From the NCBI GenBank assembly GCA_963703175.1, contig OY969794.1, positions 1,984,001 through 2,048,000 of the forward strand: a stretch of DNA of 64,000 bases. Reading direction: 5' to 3'. The translations under genes were made by a program, and so were the position numbers. Origin of the DNA: VRUE01 sp963703175 (lineage in GTDB: Bacteria; Actinomycetota; Thermoleophilia; Solirubrobacterales; 70-9). Position 1 is the stretch's first letter, and each line of letters starts with the position of its first letter. The notes under the pieces were generated by a model. It did no database searches. It saw nothing but the letters and a program-made list of their open reading frames with translations, and had not been told where the DNA came from. This document shows positions 42,916 through 51,253 of the stretch, in pieces.

Positions 42916-42946
42916 GCATTTACCCGCGCATATGGCGGGAAAATGC
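42916..42946. terminator. Hairpin between the cupin gene and gltB
   Basis: GCATTT-A-CCCGC (42916-42927) pairs with GCGGG-A-AAATGC (42935-42946), broken only by an A.A mismatch, around a 7-base loop. It lies 12 bases after the cupin stop and probably ends that transcript. Confidence 0.6.
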
Positions 42947-43011
42947 AGACTCGACAGTCGATTGACGCGGATTCGGCCTAGGCGCGGCGGCTTTTCGTCC
43001 CTATAATCCGA

Positions 43012-43017
43012 CAACTC
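43012..43017 (+). promoter_or_regulatory. -10 box of the gltB promoter
   Basis: A perfect TATAAT stands 53 bases before the gltB ATG in an otherwise G+C-rich gap. The expected -35 position holds no clear TTGACA; TTGACG at 42962 is too far upstream (44 bases). Confidence 0.5.
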
Positions 43018-43070
43018 GTCAACCCGTCGCGCGCCCGCTCGAAGAAGGCGCGGAAACCGGGAGGTCAAAG

Positions 43071-46000
43071 ATGTCGGATACCCAGTCCCGTGAGCTTCAC
43101 GGCGAGAACGGCCCCGTCCGCTACTCGCCAGAGCGTGCCTATCGGCCCCTCGTCTCGCCCCCTAGCGTCGAGGACAAGGACGCCTGTGCGATCTATGCCT
43201 CGGTGCGCAAGGACGCGACGCCGAGCCACGAACCGATCGAACGCGCGATCCCGGCGCTGCAGAAGATGCTCCACCGCGCCGGCAACGTCGACGGTGAGGG
43301 TGACGGCTGCGGCCTCCTGGTCGACATTCCGCGCAAGATCTGGGCCGAGGAGGTCCGCACCGGCGGCCACGATCCCTCGCTGACCCTCGACGACGCCTTC
43401 GCCGTCGCCCACGTCTTCATCGAACGCTCCCAGGACCTTGAGCGGGTTCAGCACGACGCTCGCGAACTGCTCGGCCAGGGCGGCTTCCGGGTCCTCGCCG
43501 AGCGCATCGGCGTGGTTAACTCGCCGGCACTTGGCCCGACGGCGCGCGAGGAGGAGCCGCACTTCTGGCAGGTCGGCGGCCTCGTCGCCGACGCCTCGAA
43601 CCGCGATCGCGTCCTCTTCGACCTTCTGATCGAGCTCGAGCGCGAGCTCGGCGTCCACGTCCCCTCGATCTCGGCGACGATCTGCGTCTACAAGGTGATG
43701 GGGGCGCCGAATATCCTCGGCGAGTACTACCCCGACCTGCGCGACGAGCGCTTCGAGACGATCGGCGCCTTCGGCCACAACCGCTACTCGACCAACACCT
43801 GGCCCTCGTTCAAGCGGGTCCAGCCGTTCTCGGTGCTCGGCCACAACGGCGAGATCAACACGGTCGAACAGCTGCGCCAGGAGGCGCGCATGCTCGGCGT
43901 CCCGATCCAGCCCGGCTCCTCGGACTCGCAGGACCTCAACCAGACGATCGCCACCCTGGTCAACCGTGACGGGCTCAGCCTCGCCGAGGCGATGGAGATG
44001 GTCCTGCCGCCGATCGTCAATGAGATCCGTGCCCTGCCCGAGGATCTGCACCGTTTCTACATGTATCTGCGCCAGGCGATGGGCCCGTTCTCGCAAGGTC
44101 CGGTGGCGCTGATCGCGCGTCATAGCGACGAGTGCGTCTTCTCCGCCGATGCGCTCGGCCTGCGGCCGCTCTGGCAGGTCGAGACCGTCGAGGACTTCGT
44201 CTTCAGCTCCGAGCCCGGCGTGGTCGCCCTCAACGAGATGGTCGCCGAGCCGAAGCCGCTCGCCCCGGGCGAGAAGGCGATGGTCTCGATCGACCGCGGG
44301 GCGCGCTGCTCGACCCTGCGTTCCCACGACGTGATGCTGCGCCTCGTCCGCGACCGCTGGCTTGCTCGTAATGGTGCCGACGAGGTCGCCCCCTACGACC
44401 GTGCTCTGGTGACCGGTGGCCCGCTTGAGGGAGCCGACGTGCCCGGTTACTCCGACGCTGGCCCCGAAGAGCCGGTCAAGGTCGCCGATCGCGTCCTCGC
44501 CGGCTTTGGCTGGCAGCGCGACGACGTCAAATTGGTCCAGCAGATGGCCTCTAACGGGGCCGAGCCGGTGGGGTCGCTCGGCTACGACGGGCCGCTGGCG
44601 GCGCTCTCGCCTGAGCGCCAGAACCTCGCCGACTACTTCAAGGAGACGGTTGCCGTGGTCACCAACCCGGCGATCGACCGCGAGCGCGAGATGGAGCACT
44701 TCTCGACCCGCGCGGTCTTCGGCCGCCGCCCCTCGATCAACGCGGCCAGCGAGGACACCGGCACCGTCGAGACCTCTTTCCCGGTGATCCTCGGTGGCCA
44801 TCACGGCATGGCGCCGCTCTCCGACAAGACCTACCGTCAGATCGCCCGCGAGAACCAGACTTACCTGCTCGAGGATCTCTGGGAGGAGTTCCGCGGTCGC
44901 GCCGACGCGGTCGACATCTCGCTGCTCGAGTCGGAGACGACCCGCGGCGCGATCGACCGGATCAAGCAGGAAGCGGTGAAGAAGGTCCGCGACGGCGCCG
45001 AGCTCTTGGTGCTGACCGACCGCACCGTCTATGACGCCGAGCGGCGCTACCTCGATCCCCACCTCGCCACCTCGGCGGTCGACCAGGCGCTGAAGCAGTT
45101 CCGGGTTGAGACCGGAAAGGAGAACTTGCGGCGGCGCTGCGGCATCGTCCTGCGCTCCGCCGCGGTGCGCAACGTCCACGACGTGATGCTGGCCGTCGGG
45201 CTCGGCGCCAACGGCGTCTGCCCCTACACGATGGTCGAGGTCATCTGCGTCGAGGACTACCGCAAGGACATCGGCAATCTCTGCGCCGCTCTCGCCAAGG
45301 GCATGGAGAAAGTGATCTCGACGATCGGGATCCACGAGGTGCGCGGTTACGCGCGCCAGTTCTCCTCGATCGGGATCAAGCCGGAGCTGGCCGAGATTTT
45401 CCAGACCGAGGCGTTCGCCGCCTCCGAGAAGGCGGGCATCGGGTTCGATGGCCTTGACGAGAGCAGCAACGAGCGGGCGCGCATCCTCTGTAGCGACGAG
45501 AACGCCAAACCGGCCAAGACCTTCCGCTTCTACCCCAAGGTCTACAAGGCGGCGATCGCCACCGCCAACGGCTCCGGTTCCTACGCCGAATATTCCGAGA
45601 AAGTGCGGGATCTGGAGGCGCAGAGCCCGATCTCGATGCGCCACATCATGGGCCTGAAGGGGGACCGCGACCCGGTCGATCCGACCACGGTCGATGCCGG
45701 CATCGGCCACCACGACTACCCCGTGGTGATCTCCTCGATGAGCTTCGGTTCGCAGTCCGAGCCCGCCTTTCGCGCCTACGCCGAGGCGGCGAAATCGATC
45801 AACGTCCTCTGCGTCAACGGCGAGGGTGGCGAGATCCGCGACATGTACGGCCACTACCGCAAGTGGCGCGGCCAGCAGGTCGCCTCGGGGCGTTTCGGCG
45901 TTTCGGCGGAGATGATCAACTCCTCCTATCTGGCTGAGATCAAGATCGGCCAGGGCGCCAAGCCCGGCGAGGGTGGTCACCTGCCCGGCAAGAAGGTCTC

Positions 46001-47744
46001 CGAGAAGGTCGCCGCCGCGCGTAACGCGGCGCCCGGCACCGATCTGATCTCGCCCTCCAACAACCACGACCTCTACTCGATCGAGGACCTCGCCGAGCTG
46101 ATCGACGAGTTGAAGACGGTCAACCCCGACGTGCGCGTTTCGGTCAAGGTGCCCGTCGTGCCGAACATCGGCACGATCGGCCTCGGCATCGCCAAGGCGG
46201 GCGCCGACATCATCACCCTCTCCGGTTTCGAGGGGGGCACTGGCGCGGCCCGCCAGCACGCGCTGCGCCACGTCGGTCTGCCCTCCGATATCGGTACCCG
46301 CGCCGTGCACCGGGCGCTAATGGAGGCCGGCTTGCGCAACCGGGTTGAGATCTGGGCCGACGGCGGCTACCGCACCGGCCACGACGTCGTCAAGCTGCAC
46401 TGCCTCGGTGCAAACCGGGTCGGTTTCGGCACCCTGGCGATGGTCAGTCTCGGCTGCACGATCTGCCGCGGCTGCCAGCTCGACACCTGTCACGTCGGCA
46501 TCGCCACCCAGATCGAGACGGTTGAGCAGGCCCAGGACCACGGCCTGAAGAAGTTCACCCCGCAGGAGGTCGACGTGGCCGCCGAGAGCTGTGCCCGCTT
46601 CTTCGGTGCGATGGGCGAGGAGGTCAAGGAGGTCGTCGCCTCGCTCGGCTACGACCGCGCCCAGGACCTGGTCGGTCGCTACGACCTACTCGAACAGATC
46701 TCCCATCACGATCAGATCGACCTGGCGCCGCTGATTACGCCGTTGGAGGAGTTCCTCGACCTTGAGCCGATCGATCTGCCGGTGGCGGAGGAGGTCGCCG
46801 ACGAGCGCGCCGAAGCCGGCCTCGTCGTCGCCCGGCCGATCCGGATGGAGGCCAAGCAGGCCTCGGCGCAGATCGGCGCGCTCGCCGGCGAAATCTGCTC
46901 GGGCAGCACGGTGAGCAACCGCTTCCCGCGCGCCACCGACGCCAACGACCGCGTGCTCGGCACCGAGCTGGCCGGCGCGATCGCCCGCTCCCGCATCTTC
47001 GACGGCGGCCCGGAGTCGACCGACGACGTGCTCGCCGATCTCGAGTTCAACGGCGGCTCGGTCGCCGGTCAGGGCCTCGGCGCCTTCAACGCCTACGGCG
47101 TCTCGATCCGGGTCGAGGGCGGCGCCCAGGACGGTGTCGGCAAGGCGATGTTGGGCGGCACCCTCGCCGTGCTCAAGGGCAAGGGGGCCAAGGGCCAGCG
47201 CCTCAATGGCTCGGTGGGCAAGTCGTTTGCCTACGGCGCCCAACGCGGCCGCCTCTTCGTCCAGGGGTCGGCCGACTCGCGCTTCTGCATCCGCCTCTCC
47301 GGCGCCGACGTGGTGCTCGGCGGCGAGCCGGAGGAGGAGCTGGACGACAGCCGCGGCTGCGTCGTTGACCGTGCCAACGCCAAGGGCTTCGCCTTCGAGT
47401 ACATGACCTCGGGCCGCGCGATCGTGCTCGGCGACCTTGGCCCCTGGGCCTGCGCCGGGATGACCGGCGGCCGCGTCTACGTCCGCCACAACGCTTTTGG
47501 CATTGACCGCGAGGCGCTCGAGGCGCGGCTCGGCGAGGGCGCCAAAGTTGAGCTCAAAGAGATCGACTCCGAGGGTCAGCTCGACATCGACGACCTGCTC
47601 TCTCACTACGCCGACGAGCTGCGTGCGACCGGCCAGGACGAGGAGGCCGAGCGGATGGGCTCGCTAGCCGCCACGGCTGCCGAGAACTTCCTCATGGTCG
47701 TGCCGCATAAGGTCCAGGCGGACCCAAGCATCTCGACCGAGTAG
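43071..47744 (+). CDS. gltB: Glutamate synthase large subunit
   Basis: This 1557-residue enzyme moves the glutamine amide to 2-oxoglutarate. The glutaminase domain should begin at Cys39 (EDKDACAIY) after removal of a 38-residue propeptide; 'FGHNRYSTNTWPSFKRVQPF' and 'LGHNGEINTV' are in this domain. The central domain follows, then the FMN/2-oxoglutarate domain (KPGEGGHLPGKKVSEKVAAA) with the Fe-S cysteines in GCTICRGCQLDTCHVG. A beta-helix GXGXG domain ends the protein. All domains are present. The small subunit gltD is not adjacent: the next gene is convergent. It would use NADPH or ferredoxin depending on its partner. Confidence 0.95.
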   Translation: MSDTQSRELHGENGPVRYSPERAYRPLVSPPSVEDKDACAIYASVRKDATPSHEPIERAIPALQKMLHRAGNVDGEGDGCGLLVDIPRKIWAEEVRTGGHDPSLTLDDAFAVAHVFIERSQDLERVQHDARELLGQGGFRVLAERIGVVNSPALGPTAREEEPHFWQVGGLVADASNRDRVLFDLLIELERELGVHVPSISATICVYKVMGAPNILGEYYPDLRDERFETIGAFGHNRYSTNTWPSFKRVQPFSVLGHNGEINTVEQLRQEARMLGVPIQPGSSDSQDLNQTIATLVNRDGLSLAEAMEMVLPPIVNEIRALPEDLHRFYMYLRQAMGPFSQGPVALIARHSDECVFSADALGLRPLWQVETVEDFVFSSEPGVVALNEMVAEPKPLAPGEKAMVSIDRGARCSTLRSHDVMLRLVRDRWLARNGADEVAPYDRALVTGGPLEGADVPGYSDAGPEEPVKVADRVLAGFGWQRDDVKLVQQMASNGAEPVGSLGYDGPLAALSPERQNLADYFKETVAVVTNPAIDREREMEHFSTRAVFGRRPSINAASEDTGTVETSFPVILGGHHGMAPLSDKTYRQIARENQTYLLEDLWEEFRGRADAVDISLLESETTRGAIDRIKQEAVKKVRDGAELLVLTDRTVYDAERRYLDPHLATSAVDQALKQFRVETGKENLRRRCGIVLRSAAVRNVHDVMLAVGLGANGVCPYTMVEVICVEDYRKDIGNLCAALAKGMEKVISTIGIHEVRGYARQFSSIGIKPELAEIFQTEAFAASEKAGIGFDGLDESSNERARILCSDENAKPAKTFRFYPKVYKAAIATANGSGSYAEYSEKVRDLEAQSPISMRHIMGLKGDRDPVDPTTVDAGIGHHDYPVVISSMSFGSQSEPAFRAYAEAAKSINVLCVNGEGGEIRDMYGHYRKWRGQQVASGRFGVSAEMINSSYLAEIKIGQGAKPGEGGHLPGKKVSEKVAAARNAAPGTDLISPSNNHDLYSIEDLAELIDELKTVNPDVRVSVKVPVVPNIGTIGLGIAKAGADIITLSGFEGGTGAARQHALRHVGLPSDIGTRAVHRALMEAGLRNRVEIWADGGYRTGHDVVKLHCLGANRVGFGTLAMVSLGCTICRGCQLDTCHVGIATQIETVEQAQDHGLKKFTPQEVDVAAESCARFFGAMGEEVKEVVASLGYDRAQDLVGRYDLLEQISHHDQIDLAPLITPLEEFLDLEPIDLPVAEEVADERAEAGLVVARPIRMEAKQASAQIGALAGEICSGSTVSNRFPRATDANDRVLGTELAGAIARSRIFDGGPESTDDVLADLEFNGGSVAGQGLGAFNAYGVSIRVEGGAQDGVGKAMLGGTLAVLKGKGAKGQRLNGSVGKSFAYGAQRGRLFVQGSADSRFCIRLSGADVVLGGEPEEELDDSRGCVVDRANAKGFAFEYMTSGRAIVLGDLGPWACAGMTGGRVYVRHNAFGIDREALEARLGEGAKVELKEIDSEGQLDIDDLLSHYADELRATGQDEEAERMGSLAATAAENFLMVVPHKVQADPSISTE

Positions 47745-47753
47745 GCGTTACAG

Positions 47754-47777
47754 CCGGCGAGCCGGGTCAGTCGCCGG
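47754..47777. terminator. Hairpin at the gltB 3' end
   Basis: CCGGCGA (47754-47760) pairs with TCGCCGG (47771-47777) around a 10-base loop. It lies between gltB and the convergent gene, overlapping the last codons of the latter. No T tract. Confidence 0.4.
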
Positions 47778-48654
47778 GCGCTTCGAGCAGGGACGGTTCC
47801 GGCGTGATGATGCTGTTCCCAACGGCCTTCAGGGTGGGCGAGCGCTTGGCATCGGAGGAGAGCATGCTCCTCAAGATCTTGGTGTTGGCGAACCAGCACT
47901 TCTTGGTCCAAGCAGGTGGCCAGGGCGGAAAGGAAGTCGAACTCCCCACCACTTCGTCACCTCGGTCCACCGCCTGGTCGTACTGCACCAGCTGTTTCAC
48001 CGTTGGACGATCCCAGTAAAAGCCGAGAGGTTCTGGGGTAGATGGCAGCGACACCAGCGCCCGGCCGACGCTGAGGGGCTGGCCGCCCTCGTCGCTGATC
48101 AGCGAGATCGCGATTTCGAAGAGATAAAGCCCCGCCAGGTTCTGCTTTCCCCTTATCGAATAACTCGATTTCGCCGGGTCGGCTCGGACGCCGAGCCCAA
48201 TCGCAAAGCGACCCGCCTCGTCACCGCCCAACTGCTCGTGGAGTGGCGCTTGGACGACGTGCCCTGGCGCCGCGTTGGCCGGAAGCGTGGCTGCGTAAGT
48301 GGTGCTTAACGGCAGATCGCCCTGAGAAAAGCACTGTCGCAATAACGCGACGCGGCGGATTTCGATATTCGCTCGGCTAAGAACTGCCCGCTTATCGCCG
48401 ATATTGTGGAGGAGGATCTCCAGGCGCGGCGGCGCCTCGGTAGCGTCACCGTTGTGGACGACGAGGTCGACCGGTTCGACCTGGGCCAGCGATGGTGCGG
48501 GTGGGGAATCGCTCCCACCTGCGTGTACGAGCGCGAGGATTCCGAGCACGGCCCCGAGCGGCAGCCCGATCACCGTCGCCCACCCCTCCCAGCTCGTGGG
48601 CTTCTTCAGCGAGGCGAGCCTCGAACGAACGCGACCCTTCCCCCGCCGTGCCAT
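47767..48654 (-). CDS. Hypothetical membrane-anchored protein (295 aa)
   Basis: A basic N-terminus is followed by one transmembrane helix (about residues 25-45, ATVIGLPLGAVLGILALVHA). An extracytoplasmic domain of about 245 residues follows, rich in beta strands (for example PPRLEILLHNIGDKRAVLSR). No family or active site is recognised. The strand-rich outer part resembles an immunoglobulin-like fold only in general character. It is the second gene of a minus-strand pair with a coiled-coil protein 12 bases away. Confidence 0.6.
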   Translation of the reverse strand: MARRGKGRVRSRLASLKKPTSWEGWATVIGLPLGAVLGILALVHAGGSDSPPAPSLAQVEPVDLVVHNGDATEAPPRLEILLHNIGDKRAVLSRANIEIRRVALLRQCFSQGDLPLSTTYAATLPANAAPGHVVQAPLHEQLGGDEAGRFAIGLGVRADPAKSSYSIRGKQNLAGLYLFEIAISLISDEGGQPLSVGRALVSLPSTPEPLGFYWDRPTVKQLVQYDQAVDRGDEVVGSSTSFPPWPPAWTKKCWFANTKILRSMLSSDAKRSPTLKAVGNSIITPEPSLLEAPGD

Positions 48655-48666
48655 GCCCGAATCGTC

Positions 48667-49044
48667 CTAGTGGGATCGAGTCAGAAGGTCGGCGATCGCG
48701 CGGACCTCGCGCAGCAGTCCGTCGAGCATTGCCTCGGTGTTGGTGTGAAGACGCCACTCGGCATATTTGCGGTCCTGCTCTACCTGGTCGATGCGGCGCT
48801 CCAGCTTGCCCACGCGCTTGTCGATGCGCTTTTCGCTCTTGCCGAGGCGCTTCTTGACGTAGAGCCTGGTGTCCTCGCGCAGGGCGTCGAGCTCGCGGCG
48901 TAACTCGGCATCGTCGATACCACCATCCTGTTCGGCCAGCATCTCCTCGACCCCCGTACGCACCCGCTCGATCTCTTCGTGGAGGCGGGCGCGGGCTTGC
49001 TCGGCTGCGATGGACGGGTCGTGCGGGGAGTCCACGAACGGCAT
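48667..49044 (-). CDS. Coiled-coil hypothetical protein
   Basis: This 125-residue protein is almost entirely helical. A charged coiled coil (ARARLHEEIERVRTGVEEML through RIDKRVGKLERRIDQVEQDR) spans about residues 12-100, with a short C-terminal helix. No membrane segment or enzyme motif is present. I chose the ATG at 49044 (MPFVDSPHD) because the upstream extension is Arg-rich and lies between genes. It may act as a structural partner of the membrane-anchored protein that follows, judged only from adjacency. Confidence 0.55.
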   Translation of the reverse strand: MPFVDSPHDPSIAAEQARARLHEEIERVRTGVEEMLAEQDGGIDDAELRRELDALREDTRLYVKKRLGKSEKRIDKRVGKLERRIDQVEQDRKYAEWRLHTNTEAMLDGLLREVRAIADLLTRSH

Positions 49045-49076
49045 CCTACGGGCGCCGCAGGCCGGAAATTGCGTAC

Positions 49077-49646
49077 TTAGCCTTTTTCGAGTACGAAGAG
49101 GCGGTAGCGGCCGATCCCCAGCTCGTCGTCTGCGGCGATCTTGCCCCACTCGACCAGGTCGCCGTTGAGGAAGACGCCGTTGAGGCTGCGGTCGTCAAGC
49201 ACCCGCAGCGACTCGCCAGGTTCGGAGACGATCAGGGCGTGGCGGCGTGAGACGCTGGGATCGTCGAGGCGGATGTCGGCGGTGACGCTGCGGCCGATCC
49301 GGGTCCAGCCAGGGCTGATGTCGAAGTCGAGCACCTCGCCATCGTCGTCACGGCAGACAAGATGGCGGCTGTCAGGAGCCAGATCCGTTCGCAGTCCGTC
49401 TAACCAGCTGGTTGGGGCGGCCTCGACCGGAGCTTCGAATTCGGCTGTGGTCCCGCCGTGCTCCTGCATCGACTCGAAGATCGAGTCGAGCTGGAAGCTG
49501 GAGGCACCGCAGCGAGGGCAGGAGGGCAGCTCGTCATCCTCGTGCAGGGCTAGATGAGAGCCGCACTCGAGACAGAAGTAAGTGCCAGGACCGGGGAATG
49601 TCCCGGTGGCATAGCTATCGGATGCTGGGGTGAGACTGGTGGAGAT
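49077..49646 (-). CDS. Zinc-ribbon plus FHA-domain protein with non-canonical start
   Basis: An FHA phosphothreonine-binding domain lies at the C-terminus: TRIGRSVTADIRLDDPSVSR, then RRHALIV and 'DRSLNGVFLNG'. The first internal ATG (49469) would give only this domain. The frame continues open upstream and encodes a zinc ribbon: 'YFCLECGSHLALHEDDELP' followed by CPRCG. There is no ATG, GTG or TTG in this extension before an in-frame TAA. AAGGAG stands 6 bases before an ATC codon (49644-49646), so I place the start there, giving 189 residues. It probably reads Ser/Thr-kinase signals. Confidence 0.7.
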   Translation of the reverse strand: MSTSLTPASDSYATGTFPGPGTYFCLECGSHLALHEDDELPSCPRCGASSFQLDSIFESMQEHGGTTAEFEAPVEAAPTSWLDGLRTDLAPDSRHLVCRDDDGEVLDFDISPGWTRIGRSVTADIRLDDPSVSRRHALIVSEPGESLRVLDDRSLNGVFLNGDLVEWGKIAADDELGIGRYRLFVLEKG

Positions 49647-49746
49647 GACCTGCTCCTTCCCTCGAGCCTTACAAGCGATCCTAGCGGATTACCAAGTTCT
49701 CACATCCGCAATTTTCCACACCGCATTCCCATAGAATTACCCGCCG

Positions 49747-50265
49747 ATGGGCCCGGTTAACGCAGAGATCGAGATCGACGCCCCGCGCGAGCGTATTTTC
49801 GCGACGATCGCCGATCTGGCCCTTCGCCCTGCTTTCACCGACCACTTTTTCAGCGGCTTTCATCTGACCAGGATCGAGTCGGAGGGAGTGGGCGCCGGAG
49901 CGCGGTTCCGGATTAAGTCGCCACTGCGCTCGGTCTGGATGGATACGGCGATCGACGAGCTTGAGGCCCCGCACAAGCTGATCGAGCACGGCCGCGGCGG
50001 CCGCGCCAACCGCATTCCCACGACCACGGTCTGGGAGCTGACTGAAGGCAGTGGTTCCCTGACCAGAGTTAGGGTCTCGCACTGGACCGAGCCGTCGAAC
50101 CCGCTCGACCGGGCGCTGGAGACCCTCTCCGGCAATACTGGCTCGGTGCAGCGCGGTTGGCGTGAGGCGCTACGGCGGCTCCGCGACCAACTCGAGAGCA
50201 GCGAGGCGGCCCCGGCTCCGATCGCGGTGGCGGGCGGCAACCCCCACGCGACCGGGATCCCGTAG
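49747..50265 (+). CDS. SRPBCC (START/Bet v1-like) family protein
   Basis: This 172-residue protein is a hydrophobic-ligand-binding fold. The N-terminal 'VNAEIEIDAPRERIFATIAD' is the usual first strand and helix, followed by the alternating strands 'GAGARFRIKSPLRSVWMDTA' and 'TTTVWELTEGSG', and a long C-terminal helix. No catalytic residue is evident. The last 25 residues are a flexible Ala/Pro tail. The gene is alone on its strand before a lipoprotein gene. The ligand is unknown. Confidence 0.75.
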   Translation: MGPVNAEIEIDAPRERIFATIADLALRPAFTDHFFSGFHLTRIESEGVGAGARFRIKSPLRSVWMDTAIDELEAPHKLIEHGRGGRANRIPTTTVWELTEGSGSLTRVRVSHWTEPSNPLDRALETLSGNTGSVQRGWREALRRLRDQLESSEAAPAPIAVAGGNPHATGIP

Positions 50266-50303
50266 AGCGAGCTGCCGGGCGCCTTAATAGACTCTCGCCG
50301 CCG

Positions 50304-50852
50304 ATGGTCCTCCGCCGCCGAATCACGTTGTCGCTGCTCACCGCGCTCGCGCTTGCGGTGGCCGCCTTTGCGTTCACTGCCTGCGGCTACTCGAGCGACT
50401 CCAAGGAGGTGCCCGAGGGAGAACCGGTGAAGCTAGGTGAGCTCAAGTACAACGTTGTCTTCTCGCGCTTCCTCAACCCCAAGGACAACGAGGATTCCGC
50501 CTACCTCGTCGGTCAGCCTGAACCACCCGAGGGTCACAGCTACTTCGGCGTCTTCCTCGAAGTCCAGAACAAGAGCGAAGAGACGCAGACGTTGGCCGAT
50601 TCGTTCACGATCACTGATTCTGGAGACGAGACCTTCGACGCGATTCCCAGCGAGAGCCTCTACGCGTTTCCCTTCGGCGGCAAGGTCGAATCGCAAGAAC
50701 AGATTCCGATCCTCGACTCGACGCCCGAGCAGGGACCAATCGAGGGCTCGCTGGTCCTCTTCGAGCTGCCCGCCTCGGCGTCTGAGAACCGCCCGCTGAC
50801 GCTTTCGATCCCGGGCCCCGAAGGTCCGGCCATCGTCACGCTCGACCTCTAG
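50304..50852 (+). CDS. Lipoprotein with DUF4352-like domain
   Basis: This 182-residue exported lipoprotein has a signal sequence ending in the lipobox AFTAC (Cys27), then GYSSDSKEVPEG. The mature domain is a beta sandwich with 'LKYNVVFSRFLNPKDNEDSA', 'SYFGVFLEVQNKSEE' and 'LVLFELPASASENRPLTL'. This pattern matches telokin-like DUF4352 proteins that occur on actinobacterial surfaces. There is no enzymatic motif. Its stop overlaps that of the convergent membrane gene. Confidence 0.75.
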   Translation: MVLRRRITLSLLTALALAVAAFAFTACGYSSDSKEVPEGEPVKLGELKYNVVFSRFLNPKDNEDSAYLVGQPEPPEGHSYFGVFLEVQNKSEETQTLADSFTITDSGDETFDAIPSESLYAFPFGGKVESQEQIPILDSTPEQGPIEGSLVLFELPASASENRPLTLSIPGPEGPAIVTLDL

Positions 50853-51220
50853 TAGGTCCATTTCGGCTCGTATGTCTTCTCGATCTCAGCCTGCGCCAGT
50901 TTTACGAACTGGTCACAGCACCCGTTGACGATGAATCGGAGGTGTCTTCCATTGCTTCGCACGGTGACGGTTCCCCCGCCATCGTCATGCGTGGGACACC
51001 GCAGCGTCGTGACAGCTCGTTGCACCTCGGCGACGCGGTTTCGTCTGGCTAGTTGGCCACGCACGATGCAAGCGGCCAAGAAGGCGACCGATGCAAGACA
51101 TGCCGCAACAATGGCGGCGTGGATCGAACCGGTGAGCTGGTGAACGATTAAGTAGGTCGCGGTGCTGAGTGCCACCGAAACCAGAAAGGCAAGGACGAAG
51201 GAGATTCGCGTCGCAGACAT
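50849..51220 (-). CDS. Two-helix membrane protein, hypothetical
   Basis: This 123-residue protein has two transmembrane helices (RISFVLAFLVSVALSTATYL and HAAIVAACLASVAFLAACIV). A cytoplasmic domain of about 60 residues follows, containing 'TVTVRSNGRHLRFIVNGCCD' and a terminal helix. A CC pair and one further cysteine (LRCPTH) might bind metal or form disulfides. I recognise no family. The stop overlaps the convergent lipoprotein gene by 4 bases. Confidence 0.55.
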   Translation of the reverse strand: MSATRISFVLAFLVSVALSTATYLIVHQLTGSIHAAIVAACLASVAFLAACIVRGQLARRNRVAEVQRAVTTLRCPTHDDGGGTVTVRSNGRHLRFIVNGCCDQFVKLAQAEIEKTYEPKWTY

Positions 51221-51253
51221 CCCTGTGGCTATCGGCTGACCAACCGTGTGCCT

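Noticed and set aside
43065..46310. Very long open frame on the minus strand (1081 codons)
   Set aside because: It mirrors gltB in the complementary codon phase, is rich in Arg/Asp/Val and shows no domain; a G+C-driven shadow.
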